Source: Tetragonia tetragonoides (taxonomy: Eukaryota; Streptophyta; Magnoliopsida; Caryophyllales; Aizoaceae). From it: 64,000 nt of DNA. How positions within the stretch are numbered: position 1 is the first letter of the stretch; each line of letters begins with the position of its first letter. Positions 21,432 through 32,960 of the stretch are shown here, in pieces. Location: NCBI GenBank assembly GCA_038025085.1, contig CM076144.1, positions 18,245,001-18,309,000 of the forward strand. The letters run 5' to 3'. Below the pieces are notes generated by a model that did no database searches, was not told the origin of the DNA, and saw nothing but the letters and a program-made list of their open reading frames with translations. The position numbers were made by a program, and so were the translations under genes.

Positions 21432-22980
21432 TTATATATCAGATAAGAATGCATTAAAAGAAATAAAATTACGAGTGGAGGATCGAGTCTGCACTCCCTT
21501 TGTTGGATCAGTAATGATCTGATTTAGGGGGTGAGAACTCTGGTACTTATAAGGTTTTAGATACAAGAACGTTGGTTGGCTTTGAGGAGCTTGTGATTCA
21601 TCGTCAGTGAGTCTCTCGCTACTGTCGTTACTTTCTAATTCATTAATCACACTGGGAACGTTGTCTGTTGGCTCGACAATGTTGTGTTGTTGTTCAGTTT
21701 CTCCCTATACAGTGACATCTAGAATTTCTTCAGTGGATTGAGCACGAATTAATCCAATTTCAAAATCAATATCTGAATCCTACACATTCTCATTGGGCAC
21801 GTGAAATTCATTAAATATTACATGAATGCTTTCCTCTATGCACATAGTTCGCTTATTATAAACTTTGTATGCTCTACTATGAGAGGAATTGCCTAATAAA
21901 ACTAATTCATCGCTTTGAGCATCAAATTTGCCCAAAGAATTTTTCCCAGTGTTATGTACGAAACATTTAGCACCAAAAGTCCTAAAATAAGCAATGTTCG
22001 GCTTTTTGCCTTTCAATAATTCATATGGAGTTTTATGCAAAAGAGGTCTAACCATGGCTTTATTAATCATATAGCAAGAAGTATTAACGGCCTCGGCCCA
22101 AAAAGATCTAAAAAGTTCACTAGAAATAAGCATGGTTCTAGCCATATCTTCTAAAGTTCTATTTTTACGCTCAACAACCCCATTTTGTTGAGTTATTCTA
22201 GGGGCCGAAAAATCATGCACAATGCCATTTTCATTACAATCAGCAATAAATTTTGAGTTGTCAAACTCAGTACCATGGTCGGATCAAATAGCAAGCAATT
22301 GATGATCAAGCTGTTTTTTTTCGCGCTTAATGAAAGACAAGAAAGAATCAAATACATATTCTTTGGAAGATAAAAATAAAGTCCAAGTAAATTTTGAATA
22401 GTCATCCACTATAACAAAAACATATTTGCTTCCTCCTCTACTCATAATACGCATAGGGCCACAGAGATCAACATGAATCAATTCGAGCGGTTTAGAGGTA
22501 CTTACCAACTTTTTTGACTTGAACGATGAACGAACCTGTTTTCCTTTGGCACACACGTCACATACTCCATTAAAAGTAAACTTGTAGTCAGGTAGACCAA
22601 TGACTAAATTTTTTGTACGAAGTTTATTTAACAAAGTAAGATTAGCGTGACCCAAGCGTTTGTGCCACAAAAGTGGATCATCATCCATAACATTCATGCA
22701 AGATAAATTATTCTCAGCAATATTATCTAAATAAACATGATAAATATTATTAACTCTTTTTCCTCTAAATAAAGATTTATTTGTACTAGCATTAAAAACA
22801 TGACAATCACTAGCGGGAAAAATAATACATTATTCCCCCTGTCACAAAGATGGGAAATACTAAGCAGATTATATTTTAGATCTTTAAACAAAAGAACATT
22901 ATCAATAGCATGAGCAAGTGACTTTCTTATCTTACCTACGCCGACTATTTGTCCACCTTTATCATCTCCAAAAGTCACTA
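21432..22980 (-). pseudogene. copia-1 integrase and protease/pre-integrase region, interrupted
   Basis: Minus-strand order: protease end with the weakly kept HMTG region and VGVGKIRKSL...NLLSISHLC (22727-23020). Next is the pre-integrase zinc module, H and H in WHKRLGHANL and C and C in CDVCAKGK. The core follows with D in IHVDLCGPM, D in the SDHGTEFD block (preceded by a stop at about 22284) and E in QQNGVVERKNRT. The core C terminus and linker run 21780-22220, with an acidic linker frame 21432-21650. Frameshifts and stops split it into at least four pieces. Confidence 0.88.
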
Positions 22981-23307
22981 CACCACCTTTGAAAGCTCGA
23001 AGTGAGAGAAAATTTTATATGTCACCCGTCATATGTCATGAACAACCACTATCTAGATACCATTGATTGTTCCCCCTCACATTGACCTGCAAAATTAATT
23101 AGTTTTAATTTTAGAAACCCAAATTTGTTTGGGTCCTTTGGCGTTAGTAACAGTATGCAGAGAATCCTTTCTAACCCATATTTATTTAAGCACAACCTTA
23201 TTCTTATCATGAGATAATTTTCGAGAAGGACATTCATAAGTAAAGTGACCAATGAAACCACAATGCATACAAATACGATGTTCTGGCACGTCAATATATT
23301 TATTATA
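22981..23307 (-). pseudogene. copia-1 zinc-knuckle/protease junction, badly decayed
   Basis: Traces of the gag-protease junction: the minus strand reads a second knuckle-like C-X2-C...H...C (around FVCIVVSLVTLL in one frame, CIHCGFIGHFTYEC in another) and a degraded aspartic protease active site near 23040. Frame changes occur every few tens of bases. The protease catalytic DSG could not be read cleanly. Confidence 0.5.
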
Positions 23308-24015
23308 TTATTTCTTTGAGTTAGCTTTGGGTATGGTTCTAGTTCCTTGATTAGGAATGGTGTTGACATGTTTCTTGTACATCTCATAAGCCTTTTGTCC
23401 AATATACCATAAAATTTCTTTATGTGTGGTACTGGTTGTTAATTTTTCAACATTGATCAGTTTATGTTTAAGCGTCTTGTTTTCTTTCTCTAGTTGATCC
23501 AAACGTTCTTGTAAATTTTGAGAACGTTCCTCATGACTACTAGAGTTTTCAGTCTCCTTAACGAACCTTAGTTTGTATCTGATTTTCTCTAGTTCTACAG
23601 AACGTTCATTCATGGTTTTCTCCAACGTTTCCTTCTCTTTAACTAGTTTTTCATTTAAACGTTGTTTATTAACTAGATCAGTCGTGCTCCTCTTTAACTG
23701 ATTTTCCAAAGTTGCAACCTCACCTTTTAGTGAAGAATTTATTTTACTGAGAGAGTTATTCATACCTGATAAATTATCCAGAGTACTTTCCAAAAGTTTA
23801 TTATCTTCCTCCAGACTTTTATTTAGCATGGTCAAGAATTCATTACTCTTTTCTATGTCACAAATTTTAACAATAGACATCTTTTCTAATATTTCAAGAG
23901 TATTAATCCTATCTTTTAGGTCATTGATTTCATTCATCAAAATGGAATTAATATTTTCGGCCTCTTCTTTGATTTTATCAAAAGTCTCTTTAGAATTATT
24001 AATAACTACTTTCTA
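23308..24015 (-). pseudogene. copia-1 gag coiled-coil extension
   Basis: A 210-codon frame (23308-23940) is dominated by heptad-like leucine and charged residues (INDLKDRINTLEILEK, SLEEDNKLLESTLDNL, LQERLDQLEKENKTLKHKL), a long predicted coiled coil. Such an extension of Gag is characteristic of SIRE/Maximus elements. It may act in particle assembly or transport. A stop at about 24014 and a frameshift near 23940-24000 detach it from the rest of gag. Confidence 0.82.
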
Positions 24016-25238
24016 GCACTCATCAATTTTTCTCTAGAAAAAGAAGATAATTTAGATTTCAATTCATTCATAGATACCTCAAGGTCTTCTTCTTCATCAA
24101 GAGGGTCATCTATTTTTGCCATAAGAGCAGTGTTGGCTTATATAGGGTTTTCATCGTCTTTCAGATCTTCTTCTTCTTCTTCTCCCCATGTAGCAGCCAT
24201 CACCTTCTCAAGTTCTTTATCTACAGCATTAGACAAGTTTTCTCTTTTGTCCCTTTTCTTCTCCATGTCCCACATTGGACATTGGTTTATAACGTGTCCA
24301 GGTTTTCTGCATTTATGGCAAAGTCCATCATTAGTATTCTGCCTGTTATTATTAGTAGAGTAGTTCTTATTTTTGTTAAATGATTTCTTAGATTTGAAAT
24401 TTTTAACAAACTTAGAAAACTTTTTAACACTAAAAACAATATCATCTTCATCAAGTTCTCCAACTTGCTCATCATCATCCCTGACCTTCAGTGCAAGTCC
24501 TCTGTCTTTGTTTGATGATTCAGGAACTCAAGATTCAAGCTTCATCTCATGAGTTAGCAGAGATCCCATGAGTTGGTCCAATTGTAATTTAGTGAGATCC
24601 CTAACTTCTTGAATCGCCGTAACTTTAGGCATCCATTGATCGTTATTTGGCAGACTCCTCAGAATTTTCCTAACCTGATCCTGCACTTCATATTCTCTAC
24701 CAAGGGACTTTAGTTCATTTATAATAATGGTAAAACGAGTAAACATATCTTTAATCGGTTCCTTTTTCTTCATTTCAAACGATTCATATTGTTGAACTAG
24801 TAAATCGATTTTAGACATTTTAACTTCGTTGGAACCTTCATGAGTAATTTGTAAAGTGTCCCATATTTCCTTAGCAGTAGAACAAGCAGATATCCTACTA
24901 AATTCATCAGGTTCTAAAGCACAATGTAACAATTTCATAGCTTTAGAACTTTTTTCAATTTTTCTGAAATCTGTTTCAGTCCATTTATCTTCTTCTACTT
25001 CTTTACCTGCCGTGTCAACAATTTTAAAAGGTCCATTCTTAACAACTTGCCATACCTGATAGTCTTCTGACTTAATGTAAATTTCCATACGATTTTTCCA
25101 TCCAGAGTGGTGGTGCCCGTCGAAGTATGGAGGTCTCACAGCAGATTGACCCTCTCTAATACCATTTGATGTGTTTGAGATCGACATTCTCTTCAAGCGT
25201 GAACCTGTATCTAAGAGAAAACGAGGATCAGATACCAA
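24016..25238 (-). pseudogene. copia-1 gag (capsid and zinc knuckle), interrupted
   Basis: The first frame (24528-25238) has the UBN2-type gag domain: PPYFDGHHHSGWKNRMEIYI, the block EPDEFSRISACSTAKEIWDTL and the block QYESFEMKKKEPIKDMFTRF. A stop follows after MKLES. The same reading continues with an acidic stretch, a lysine/asparagine-rich run and a CCHC knuckle CHKCRKPGHVINQC (about 24285-24325). It then has an acidic EEEEED segment and further stops near 24138 and 24014. The long 5' extension of the frame upstream of its internal methionine overlaps the PBS and is probably untranslated. Confidence 0.87.
25226..25238 (-). promoter_or_regulatory. copia-1 primer-binding site
   Basis: On the minus strand, two bases after the end of the 5' LTR, the sequence reads TGGTATCTGATCC. 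This resembles the plant initiator methionine tRNA primer site (TGGTATCAGAGC) with changes in its second half. Confidence 0.65.
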
Positions 25239-26279
25239 TTGTTAGTAGCACAAGGTACAGAAGATGGGGGAGGGGTGAATTGTGTTACCCCAAATTTGCG
25301 GAATTAAAACAAGTAAAAAGAACTAGAATTAGAGTACTCACGATTTACGTGAAAAACCCTTTGTAACTCGCAAAGGATGAAAAACCACGGCCCGAAGAAC
25401 TTTAAAGACTACTTCTTTTATTAAGAGAATAGTACAAATAGATCAAGTTTACTCTAACTCAATCTCGCACTCGAACACTCGTTCAAGCCAAATGCACTTA
25501 GGCACTCACCTAAGCCTAACAACTAGCTCTAGTTGTAATAGATAACAGATGATTGTTTACCTTGATGAACTTCAATAAGTGAATAAGGTACAATTGAGAT
25601 CTTATAGCTAATGCAAGAATACGTGTGGAGAATAGATCTATTAGGCAACGTTCTTTGTTGTGAGGCAACGTTTATCAGTTTGACTCTCCTAAGAATATGT
25701 TACGTTCAATTGATCAGAGAGAGGCGTAAGTAAAAACTGATTGTTGAACTCCTTATAAACGTGAGAGGCAACAGGATAGAAAATAACTAGTAACCCTAAC
25801 CCTAACCCTTCTTAGGAATAGAAAATCATTTTCTTTACTTGCACAATAAGATTTTCACAAAGGAGAATAAATATATTTTTCAAATAAAGCATGTATATCA
25901 AAATCAGTTTTAACGAAGAAAATAAAATAAAATATCTTTAAGGATAATAGTTTCTTCTTAGTTAAAACCATATAGCCAAAATAAAGAGAATAAAAAGATT
26001 TTAAGGAAATCTATTTATGAATAAAATCGTTGGCAAAATAAAATTTTAAGAGCATAAATTTAAGATACTCAACTTAAATTTATCTCAGTGAATGAACGTG
26101 TTAGTATATGTGTTACAGAAACGTTCCATTGAACACTAAAGTTTCAAGGATCGTTCCCAACCACAAACTCTTTTGACGTTTATTATTTAATTGCCTTATA
26201 GATAAAAAACATTTATATAACTGCATAGCTTTAACATGAACTCTAAGAAATAAAAGAAATAACGAACATGTGAACTTGT

Positions 26280-26723
26280 TGATAGAATTTTGTTTGATTC
26301 TTTTGGTTATATTAATCAGCATTAAGGGCCTGTTCTCTTCACCTTCTTTTTACTGAACTTATCTGCACAATACTGAACTGAACTGAAAATTACTGAACTG
26401 AACCGAACTTATTTTTACAGAATCTACAATTACAAAGAGTGAATTTGTTCTTTGGTTTATCGAACTCTACTGAATTTTTCTGAACTGAACTTCTTTTTAC
26501 TAAACTAAACTGAAATTTACTGAACTGAACTGAATTTTACTGAATAGTTCAGGGGGAACTTGAGGAGAACAGACCCTAAGGCTTGAATTATATGGATGAA
26601 GTACCCTTCCTAGAAGGGGCCTTCACCATGTACTTTCTCCCTTTTTGCTTTGTATGAGACCTTGTAATCCAGGTTGGTTCATATTGGTAATAAAAGAAGC
26701 TCTTTTATACCAAAAAAAAAAAA
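26280..26723 (+). mobile_element. LINE 3' tail retroposed into the copia-1 LTR
   Basis: It is flanked by a 15-base direct repeat with two differences: AACATGTGAACTTGT (26265-26279) and AACATATAAACTTGT (26724-26738). It ends in a run of 13 A after ggtaataaaagaagctcttt, the usual 3' end of plant L1 LINEs. The coding part is absent. It contains a Tourist-like MITE (26326-26576). Confidence 0.8.
26326..26576. mobile_element. Tourist-like MITE (251 bp)
   Basis: Terminal inverted repeats gggcctgttctcttca and (right, reverse complement) gggtctgttctcctca are flanked by TAA on both sides (26323-26325, 26577-26579). This fits PIF/Harbinger-type 3-base targets. The inside is built of repeated actgaactga words. 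No ORF. Confidence 0.8.
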
Positions 26724-26866
26724 AACATATAAACTTGTGTCTTCTTCTTAATCTTTATCTAGCAAACTCTTGCATAAATAAATTCTTGAAACGCTAACAC
26801 ACAAGTTAAGTAACATCAGTTTATAATTAAATAAATTTGTCATCTTCAAAACTCAATTACTCAACA

Positions 26867-27954
26867 ATTTTTATCCATTGAAAGACACCTACACATGTAA
26901 CACCACCGCCAATATAGCCTATTCCAAAAACCCATGTTACATTTGTATTCTTCCTGCTAAAGTGTAACAAGAGAAGTGCCAGGGGATTTCAATCTCTTTT
27001 ATTCGTTCATCATGCTAAAATCTGGTCTATTTGTTCGTTATGAACCTGCCTTTGGCATATTCCTTTCACGTATGGCTGTATGCCACAATATGCCTTACGA
27101 ATATCTGCATTTGTCCCATTTGTCAATCCATGCTATGCTCTTTGGTATGCCATAATTTGCATCTGTGTACTGCTCTTTGGCTACTTTCATGTCCTTATCC
27201 TTTGTTGACGTAATACGTTAGTTTGTTACTTTTTTTCTTTAGACTTTAGAGGAGGTACAATAATCAATAGAAAACGTACAAAACATAGTCCTCGGGCTAA
27301 AGGACGAGCGTCAGGATACTACCAACTAAACAGTGTCTCGAAACGGTATTTGAGTTGGTCGTATGATTAGATTTTATAACAAAGGTCATACCTTCAATTT
27401 TCATTAGATATTATCAATTATCTGAGCGTTTGAAAGGGTAGTGGAATTGTTTATGGGTTTGAATTACATGACAAAGGTTATGTTGTGTTCAATTTTTAGT
27501 AGGCTTCTTTGTTAAGTTTGTTTGCCATATTTATCTTGTTGGCATGGTGGACAATTTCTTGGCTACTCCTGAGAGTAATTGGTTGGCTACTCTGTATGAC
27601 CTATTCTCTATTAAAAATGACCTGAAAAATCTTTTGTCTTTGTCCCCTCTAACCAAGTCCATAATATTTTAAGGGAAGAGTATCCATCTAAGTACTATCA
27701 TGTGCATACAAGAAGGGAGAATTGGGGTTTGAAGCAGTGACTCCACTCCCACCTTCCACACCCGAGATTTTGGAAATTTCTTTAGCCTCCCTCAAGCTTT
27801 TGGATTCAGGGACCATCTTAAACCATCATAAAAAAATAAAAAAAAAAGTGCTTACAAGAACTATTGGGTCTATCGGCCTAGTGTATGTAATCTGCAAATT
27901 ATTGCATACATTCGGGGTTTAACAATTACACAGTACTCAAATAGTAGTTGATAT
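26867..27954. other. Intergenic stretch
   Basis: No gene or repeat terminus recognised. Short frames at 27031-27213 and 27722-27922 have no recognisable domain and no conserved context. Confidence 0.5.
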
Positions 27955-30127
27955 TAGGCCTGGCAAATATTGACCTGACCCGACAACTTGATCTGAACCT
28001 ATCCTAAAAAAAGTGGGTTAGGGTTGAGATTTTTAACCCGTTTATCAAATGGGTTTGGTTAAAGTTGAAATTTTCAACCTGAAAACAACCTGTTCAACCT
28101 GTTTATTTACATTATTTGTCAATTTTGTTTTTGGAGGAATTCCAATTGGTGCCCTTTACAATTGACTTGTCCAACTGGTGCCCCTAACACAGAAAGAAGT
28201 CCAGTCCGTGCCCATTTAAATTTAAAATATCCATTCCGTCTCCTTATTTTTTCTTTTCCGTTACAAAGTGATGACGTGGCTACTGAATTTAATGTCGTCC
28301 ATGTCCCTTGTCTTTTTCGAGCAAAATATGCTGACAAAATTGCCCCTCTTTTTTTCCCCCCATTTTTTGTCCATTTTACCCTTATTTTTGGTTCCTTTCC
28401 CATGGCTTTCTCTCTCCTAGCCAAAATTTCAGGCAAGCTATTTGCAAACTCTAGGTTCCTCCATCTCAGTACCCAGTTGAAAGATTTTTGAACTTGGGTA
28501 TCATGTTTTACTAGTTATTAGGATATTCATAAAACCGCTTGCAACTAGCTTCTAATTTCATGTTCTGCTATCAAGCAATAATCACTGAGATTGCTGTAAG
28601 ATTCAACCTATCATTTGCCCAGATAAATGTTTCCGACAGTCCACCGCCACAATCAATCCACAAAACACCACTCTGATTACCCCTCTCACAAAATCGCTCA
28701 CCACCATCGCCCCACCTTCTCTCTCCTTCGTCTTTCTCCACCGTCATTACCACCTTATTCGGCTTTGTTCACAGTAAACTCTATGGTTGAAAATGCTCAA
28801 AAATTAATATCTTTAATTCACAAAAAAAAAAAATCAATATCTTTAATTAAGAGTGAAATTTTTGCGCTTGGCTATGGGCAAAATCTTGACTGCTATGATC
28901 AACACCCTTGGGTTCCTCGTACTTGTCCACCGCTTAGAACAGTTCTCTGATCTAAATGCGTTTTAATTTAATTTGTGGGGAATTATGGGCTGTAGAATAA
29001 AATGTTCTGTACCAACTTTAATAATTTGAGATTAAGGAAATAGAACGTTAATTGTGAAATGTTGCATTACAAATTGTCTACAACTTCGATCGTCTGATTT
29101 TTTAACTTTTCCACTTTGCAATTGGGGCACGTATGGGGACGACGGATTTTTTGAATTCTTTTATATAATAGGCAGGTTTATTCGACGGTCGACCCCGCAA
29201 AAATCAGCCCACACCACCGTCTTCCCCAACTCGATCTGAACCCATTAAGGGTACCAAAGCTTCAAGTGGTACTGTTTGCAAGGAGAAAACTGAAAGCAGA
29301 AGCAAGTGAAAATTGAACCAAAATCGCGATTGACGTTCGGAGAATTTCTTCAGCCTGCAATGGCGTCCATGGCTCCTACTGGACCTACTGTATCACAAAT
29401 CGGCGCTAATGGGGATGCAGGTACCTCTAAACCCTCTGATTCCTGTGGTACTAGTTCTGAATTGGAGAAATTGCGGTTTTCTTCCGAAACAGAGTGTGTG
29501 TGTGTATAGACCGATAGGGGAGAGAGAGACAAAGAGTGAGTGGAGAGAGATGATGGTGGGAGCTTCCATGGTCGTCCATGGAGGAGAGAGAGAGTGTGTG
29601 TGATTGAAAGGTAAAATGGAGAAATAAAATTTATCTGCGTTTCATTAAGGGTAAAATGGAGAAATAAAATTGCACTTAACGGAAAAGAAAAAAATAAGAA
29701 GACGGAATGGATATTTTAAATTTAAATGGGCACGGACTGGACTTCTTTCTGTGTTAGGGGCACCAGTTGGACAAGTCAATAGTAAAAAGGCACCAATTGG
29801 AATTCCCCTTGTTTTTGAAATTCAGTAAATACTTATGAGCCAAATAATTAATAATCACTAAAAAAATATAAATTTTGCTCGATCCAATAGTTTGTTTTGT
29901 ATCTATCTACTTACTATACAAATTTGAGGCTACATATCCCTTCATATCAAGTTTTTACCATTTTTTACGTATAATAAATTAGTTAAATGGTTAAACGGGT
30001 CGACTTGATTAACCTGTTTATTAAATGGGTTGGATTAGAATTAGAGTTTTCGACCGTTTTAAAAAACAGGTAAGTTTGGTTAAACTAAAATCCGACCCAA
30101 CTTGACCTGATTTGTTTGCCAGGCCTA
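27955..30127. mobile_element. Non-autonomous hAT-like element, split by a MULE
   Basis: The ends are taggcctggcaaa on the left and its perfect inverted copy tttgccaggccta on the right. The flanks are gttgatat (27947-27954) and gttgatac (30128-30135), an 8-base target duplication with one change. An 8-base target and TAGG-type ends fit the hAT superfamily. Without the inserted MULE the element is about 490 bp and has no transposase. Confidence 0.82.
28134..29808. mobile_element. Mutator-like element with about 130-bp TIRs, possible Pack-MULE
   Basis: Left and right ends (28134-28262 and 29680-29808) are nearly perfect inverted repeats of about 130 bp, beginning gaggaattccaattggtgcc on the left. 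The flanks are a perfect 9-base duplication TTGTTTTTG (28125-28133 and 29809-29817). Long TIRs with a 9-base target are the hallmark of Mutator-like elements. No MURA transposase is inside. The interior (about 28560-29600) is richer in GC and contains short gene-like pieces: one with MASMAPTGPTVSQIGANGD after a leader-like stretch (ATG at 29359), and one at 28571-28753 on the minus strand. These could be captured host fragments. I do not recognise their source. Confidence 0.88.
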
Positions 30128-30135
30128 GTTGATAC

Positions 30136-30677
30136 GGATTCCTTGTAAAGCTGATCAAAAACAAGTTTGGCCAAGACATGGTTGGATAATGCATATAATT
30201 ATAAATCCATAGATTCAACAAGCGAATTTGAGTTGAGCTAACAGGTAAAGTCCTTATAAATTTACAAAAAAAAATTATCCATATCTGCCCATTTTCTGGA
30301 CCCAATAAACGAATGGTCAACCCATGTTTGTCACTTTAAATTAAAGTTAATTGAAAACAACCTCTATTTGCTTGTTACGGACTATACTCATCATATTATA
30401 GGAGTATGTGTACAACCCAAATCATGTGTTGCTTTTTTAAGTTTTTATTTGTTCTTGTTGTATGCGGCGCGAAAAGCATTTTTTCATCAATTACTAAAAG
30501 GGCGTGAAAAGCATGTATACTTCGCAGAAAGTGGGGAAACAATGATACAGAAAATGGGAGAGAAATGATCACAATATTATTATTTTCCTACTAATTAACA
30601 TTGATGAGTAATTCTCTCTCTTTTTTCCCCCTCCAAAAGTAAGTACTCATATTTTTTACATAAAGACAAAACTTAAA
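30136..30677 (-). other. 3' flank of the HAD gene
   Basis: Non-coding. It should contain the 3' UTR of the HAD gene nearest to 30677. I cannot place the poly(A) site with confidence. Confidence 0.5.
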
Positions 30678-32738
30678 TCAAGCAGTGACAGAAGTCTCTC
30701 TTGTAATGTTCCCAGAGTAATCAACTTCAGCTCTCACATCAGCTTCCCATAGCTCAGGCAATGCTTCCCTTACATTGTGAATGCTCTCCAGTGCATAATC
30801 AGCTCCCTTTGGCCTTTGTGACGTGCCCACCTATACATAACATTATATCCACCACACAATTATTTTGTGATTACGAAATTGTACTACACTTGTCCGGAAC
30901 CATTTAAAATATACTGATTATAAGACCGTCTCAAGATAAGACAAAAGTAATGAACAAGACTATTTCATAGAAGTTTTTGTGATCCTCATCTCATTAAAAG
31001 TTACGGAAAAACCCTTCTTGTTATACCAGTTTTTGTAATGTAAATGACTAACTGCTATGAGTGCTATCTCACCGTGAGACTTTTTCATAAGTTTTGGTGG
31101 TAAAACCTATATTGATTTCAAATGTGTAGAAATTATGTTCTTCAAAGTTATTTTGACAAAATTCTATAGTACCAAAGATTCTAAATGGGCTTACCAGCAC
31201 GGTGTGGAGACCCACACGTTTCCCAGCTTGTATATTTCTGACACTATCATCAAAGAATATCTGAAAAGGAATAAAAATAACATTCCAATGGTTACAATTA
31301 TATACTACGTACAAGTAACAAAATGGTCAAAAATATGGCACATCATATATAATAAGGTAGGTGTTAATAAAACTAGAACTTACAGTTTTTTGAGGGTTCA
31401 AATTAGCTATTTTAAGTGCACGGTCAATTGCGTATTCGGATGGTTTGCACACAATTGGTGTCTTAGGCAATGTTGTTGCGTCATTTTGCTTAGCAAAATA
31501 TTCAATTATGTCGAAAATTTTGGTGTTATTTATAGTGGTTGTTGTTGTGCTAGAAAATCCCACGAATTCAATATCATCTTCATCATCCGAAGCTGCATTT
31601 TTGTGGGTCGGATTAAGAGTTTCGAAGCAGATTATACCCTCAAAACAATCCTCTAATCCGAGCCTACTTAGCGCCTTTGCGGCATGGATCTTATCAGCAT
31701 TTGTAAAAATCTGTTTACCAAAAAAAAGTTGTAGGAGAACCAACATTAACAAAAAACAATAATTAAACAAAGTAAATAAAAATTAAAGAATTTTCTTTCT
31801 TATAAATTTTGTGAAGAAGAAACTTACGACTTTACGAATAGGTAAGCTTAAGAGAAGACTTTTGAGAACGAGGTCTGGTTTAATATTATCATAAGGTAAT
31901 CTTCCATGAACGAAGCTATAAAAATAAAGGCAGAAATAGATCAAAATTAAGACGATCTATAAGTATAAAATCAAATAAAAAGCTCATTTTGAAACGTATG
32001 GAGTATACGTCAAATTTTGTGTTTTGAATGACAATTTTTTTAATACTAAAAGGGATGAGAAACTACTAAGTAACATACCTATGGTATTCATCGTAGTCAA
32101 AATCATAGCCAATAGCCTGCAAGAAAGATACATTAGTACATACATACACATCAATGATCAATCATTTGTTTAATCATTCTAAGATTATATTATACATATA
32201 TAGTTCTTTAAGCAAGCACGAAAACGTGACGTATAGATGTAGAAACATACCCTTAGACCGGCCATTGTTGTCCCATAGTTCTTGTATAAAAGATTGCTTA
32301 AATCATCAAGCTTACTTCTCTCTATGCCTAGCTTTTCAACCATATAGTCTGTACAACATAAATCACATAATTAAAAAAATGAAAAATAATTCAAACCCAT
32401 TTTATACATTAATTAATATACTTGAATACTATTCCAAACAAATCTTAAAGATTAACTAGTAAAAGAAAAATAAAAAGAAAAAGAAAATTCAAGGCTATAT
32501 AATATTTTAAACAATAAATAAATAAGTAAGTGAAAATTGATCGGGACTTACCTTGAATGTTCTTGAGGACTTCTTTTGACAGCCCACAACTGAGTGGATA
32601 TAAAGTATCATCAAGATCTGCCAGCCCAAACAAATCAAATATCTTAAGCCCTCAAGTTAGTAACAAACCACTTCTTTTCTCTTTCTATTTTTTTTTTATG
32701 TTTTATTTTTATTATTTAGTTTTTCTCAGATGTAACAG

Positions 32739-32777
<39 letters not shown>

Positions 32778-32941
32778 AATAAAAATTGCCAATAAAAAGT
32801 CTTGATGGGTCATTTTGTTCACATCAGCTCTAGCTAAACTCTATAAATATTATTTAAAAAAAAAAAAATTTAATTTATTGCTGGAAGGTATTTGAACTTA
32901 CCAAAGAGAAGACAATCGTACTTGGGAGCTTGGAATTCCAT
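30678..32941 (-). CDS. HAD-superfamily hydrolase, pyrimidine 5'-nucleotidase (SDT1/PHM8)-like, 8 exons, complete
   Basis: Exons on the minus strand: 32941-32902, 32617-32552, 32348-32251, 32116-32079, 31915-31828, 31710-31384, 31260-31195, 30830-30678. All junctions are GT-AG and the frame joins to 876 nt, 291 residues plus stop. Start is MEFQAPKYDCLLF. HAD motif I is FDLDDTLYP (nucleophile Asp14, Asp16), motif II is IFTNADK (Thr113), motif III is the lysine in VCKPSEY (Lys199), and motif IV is FFDDS (Asp223/224). This arrangement fits the plant relatives of yeast SDT1/PHM8, which dephosphorylate pyrimidine or other nucleoside monophosphates. The real substrate here is unknown. No signal peptide is seen, so a soluble cytosolic enzyme is likely. 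An acidic, threonine-rich insert (about residues 151-172, SDDEDDIEF then a threonine run) lies between motifs II and III and may be lineage-specific. The copy looks functional: no stops, intact motifs, a TATA box upstream. Confidence 0.93.
32740..32779. repeat. (AAAT)n microsatellite in HAD intron 1
   Basis: About ten uninterrupted tetranucleotide units aaat/taaa inside the first coding intron. Confidence 0.9.
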
Positions 32942-32960
32942 TTTGATCAAAAACACAACT

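Larger units (their letters stand above)
15931..26866 (-). mobile_element. copia-1: Ty1/copia element, SIRE/Maximus type, both LTRs present
   Basis: Minus-strand order: 5' LTR, PBS, gag with coiled coil, protease, integrase, RT, RNase H, a separate third ORF, PPT, 3' LTR. Integrase before RT places it in Ty1/copia. The long gag with a coiled-coil extension and an extra ORF before the 3' LTR fit SIRE/Maximus. Flanking five bases are atctt (left) and atttt (right), a target duplication with one change. gag-pol carries about ten disabling mutations; the third ORF has none. The 5' LTR has been hit by a LINE tail and a MITE. Confidence 0.92.
25240..26866 (-). repeat. copia-1 5' LTR (right on the plus strand), with nested insertions
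   Basis: It has the same termini as 15931-17102 (tgttagtagcacaagg ... actcaattactcaaca). Its length is 1627 bp, of which about 459 bp is a LINE tail with one copy of the duplicated target. Without that the two LTRs are nearly equal in length (about 1168 and 1172 bp). The two copies differ by scattered substitutions and a few small indels, so insertion is not recent. Confidence 0.9.

Noticed and set aside
28162..28491. 109-codon plus-strand ORF and its antisense partner
   Set aside because: They span the MULE terminal inverted repeat; no domain is recognisable.
31135..31762. Plus-strand ORFs of 173 and 105 codons
   Set aside because: Antisense to exons 6 and 7 of the HAD gene and crossing its introns.
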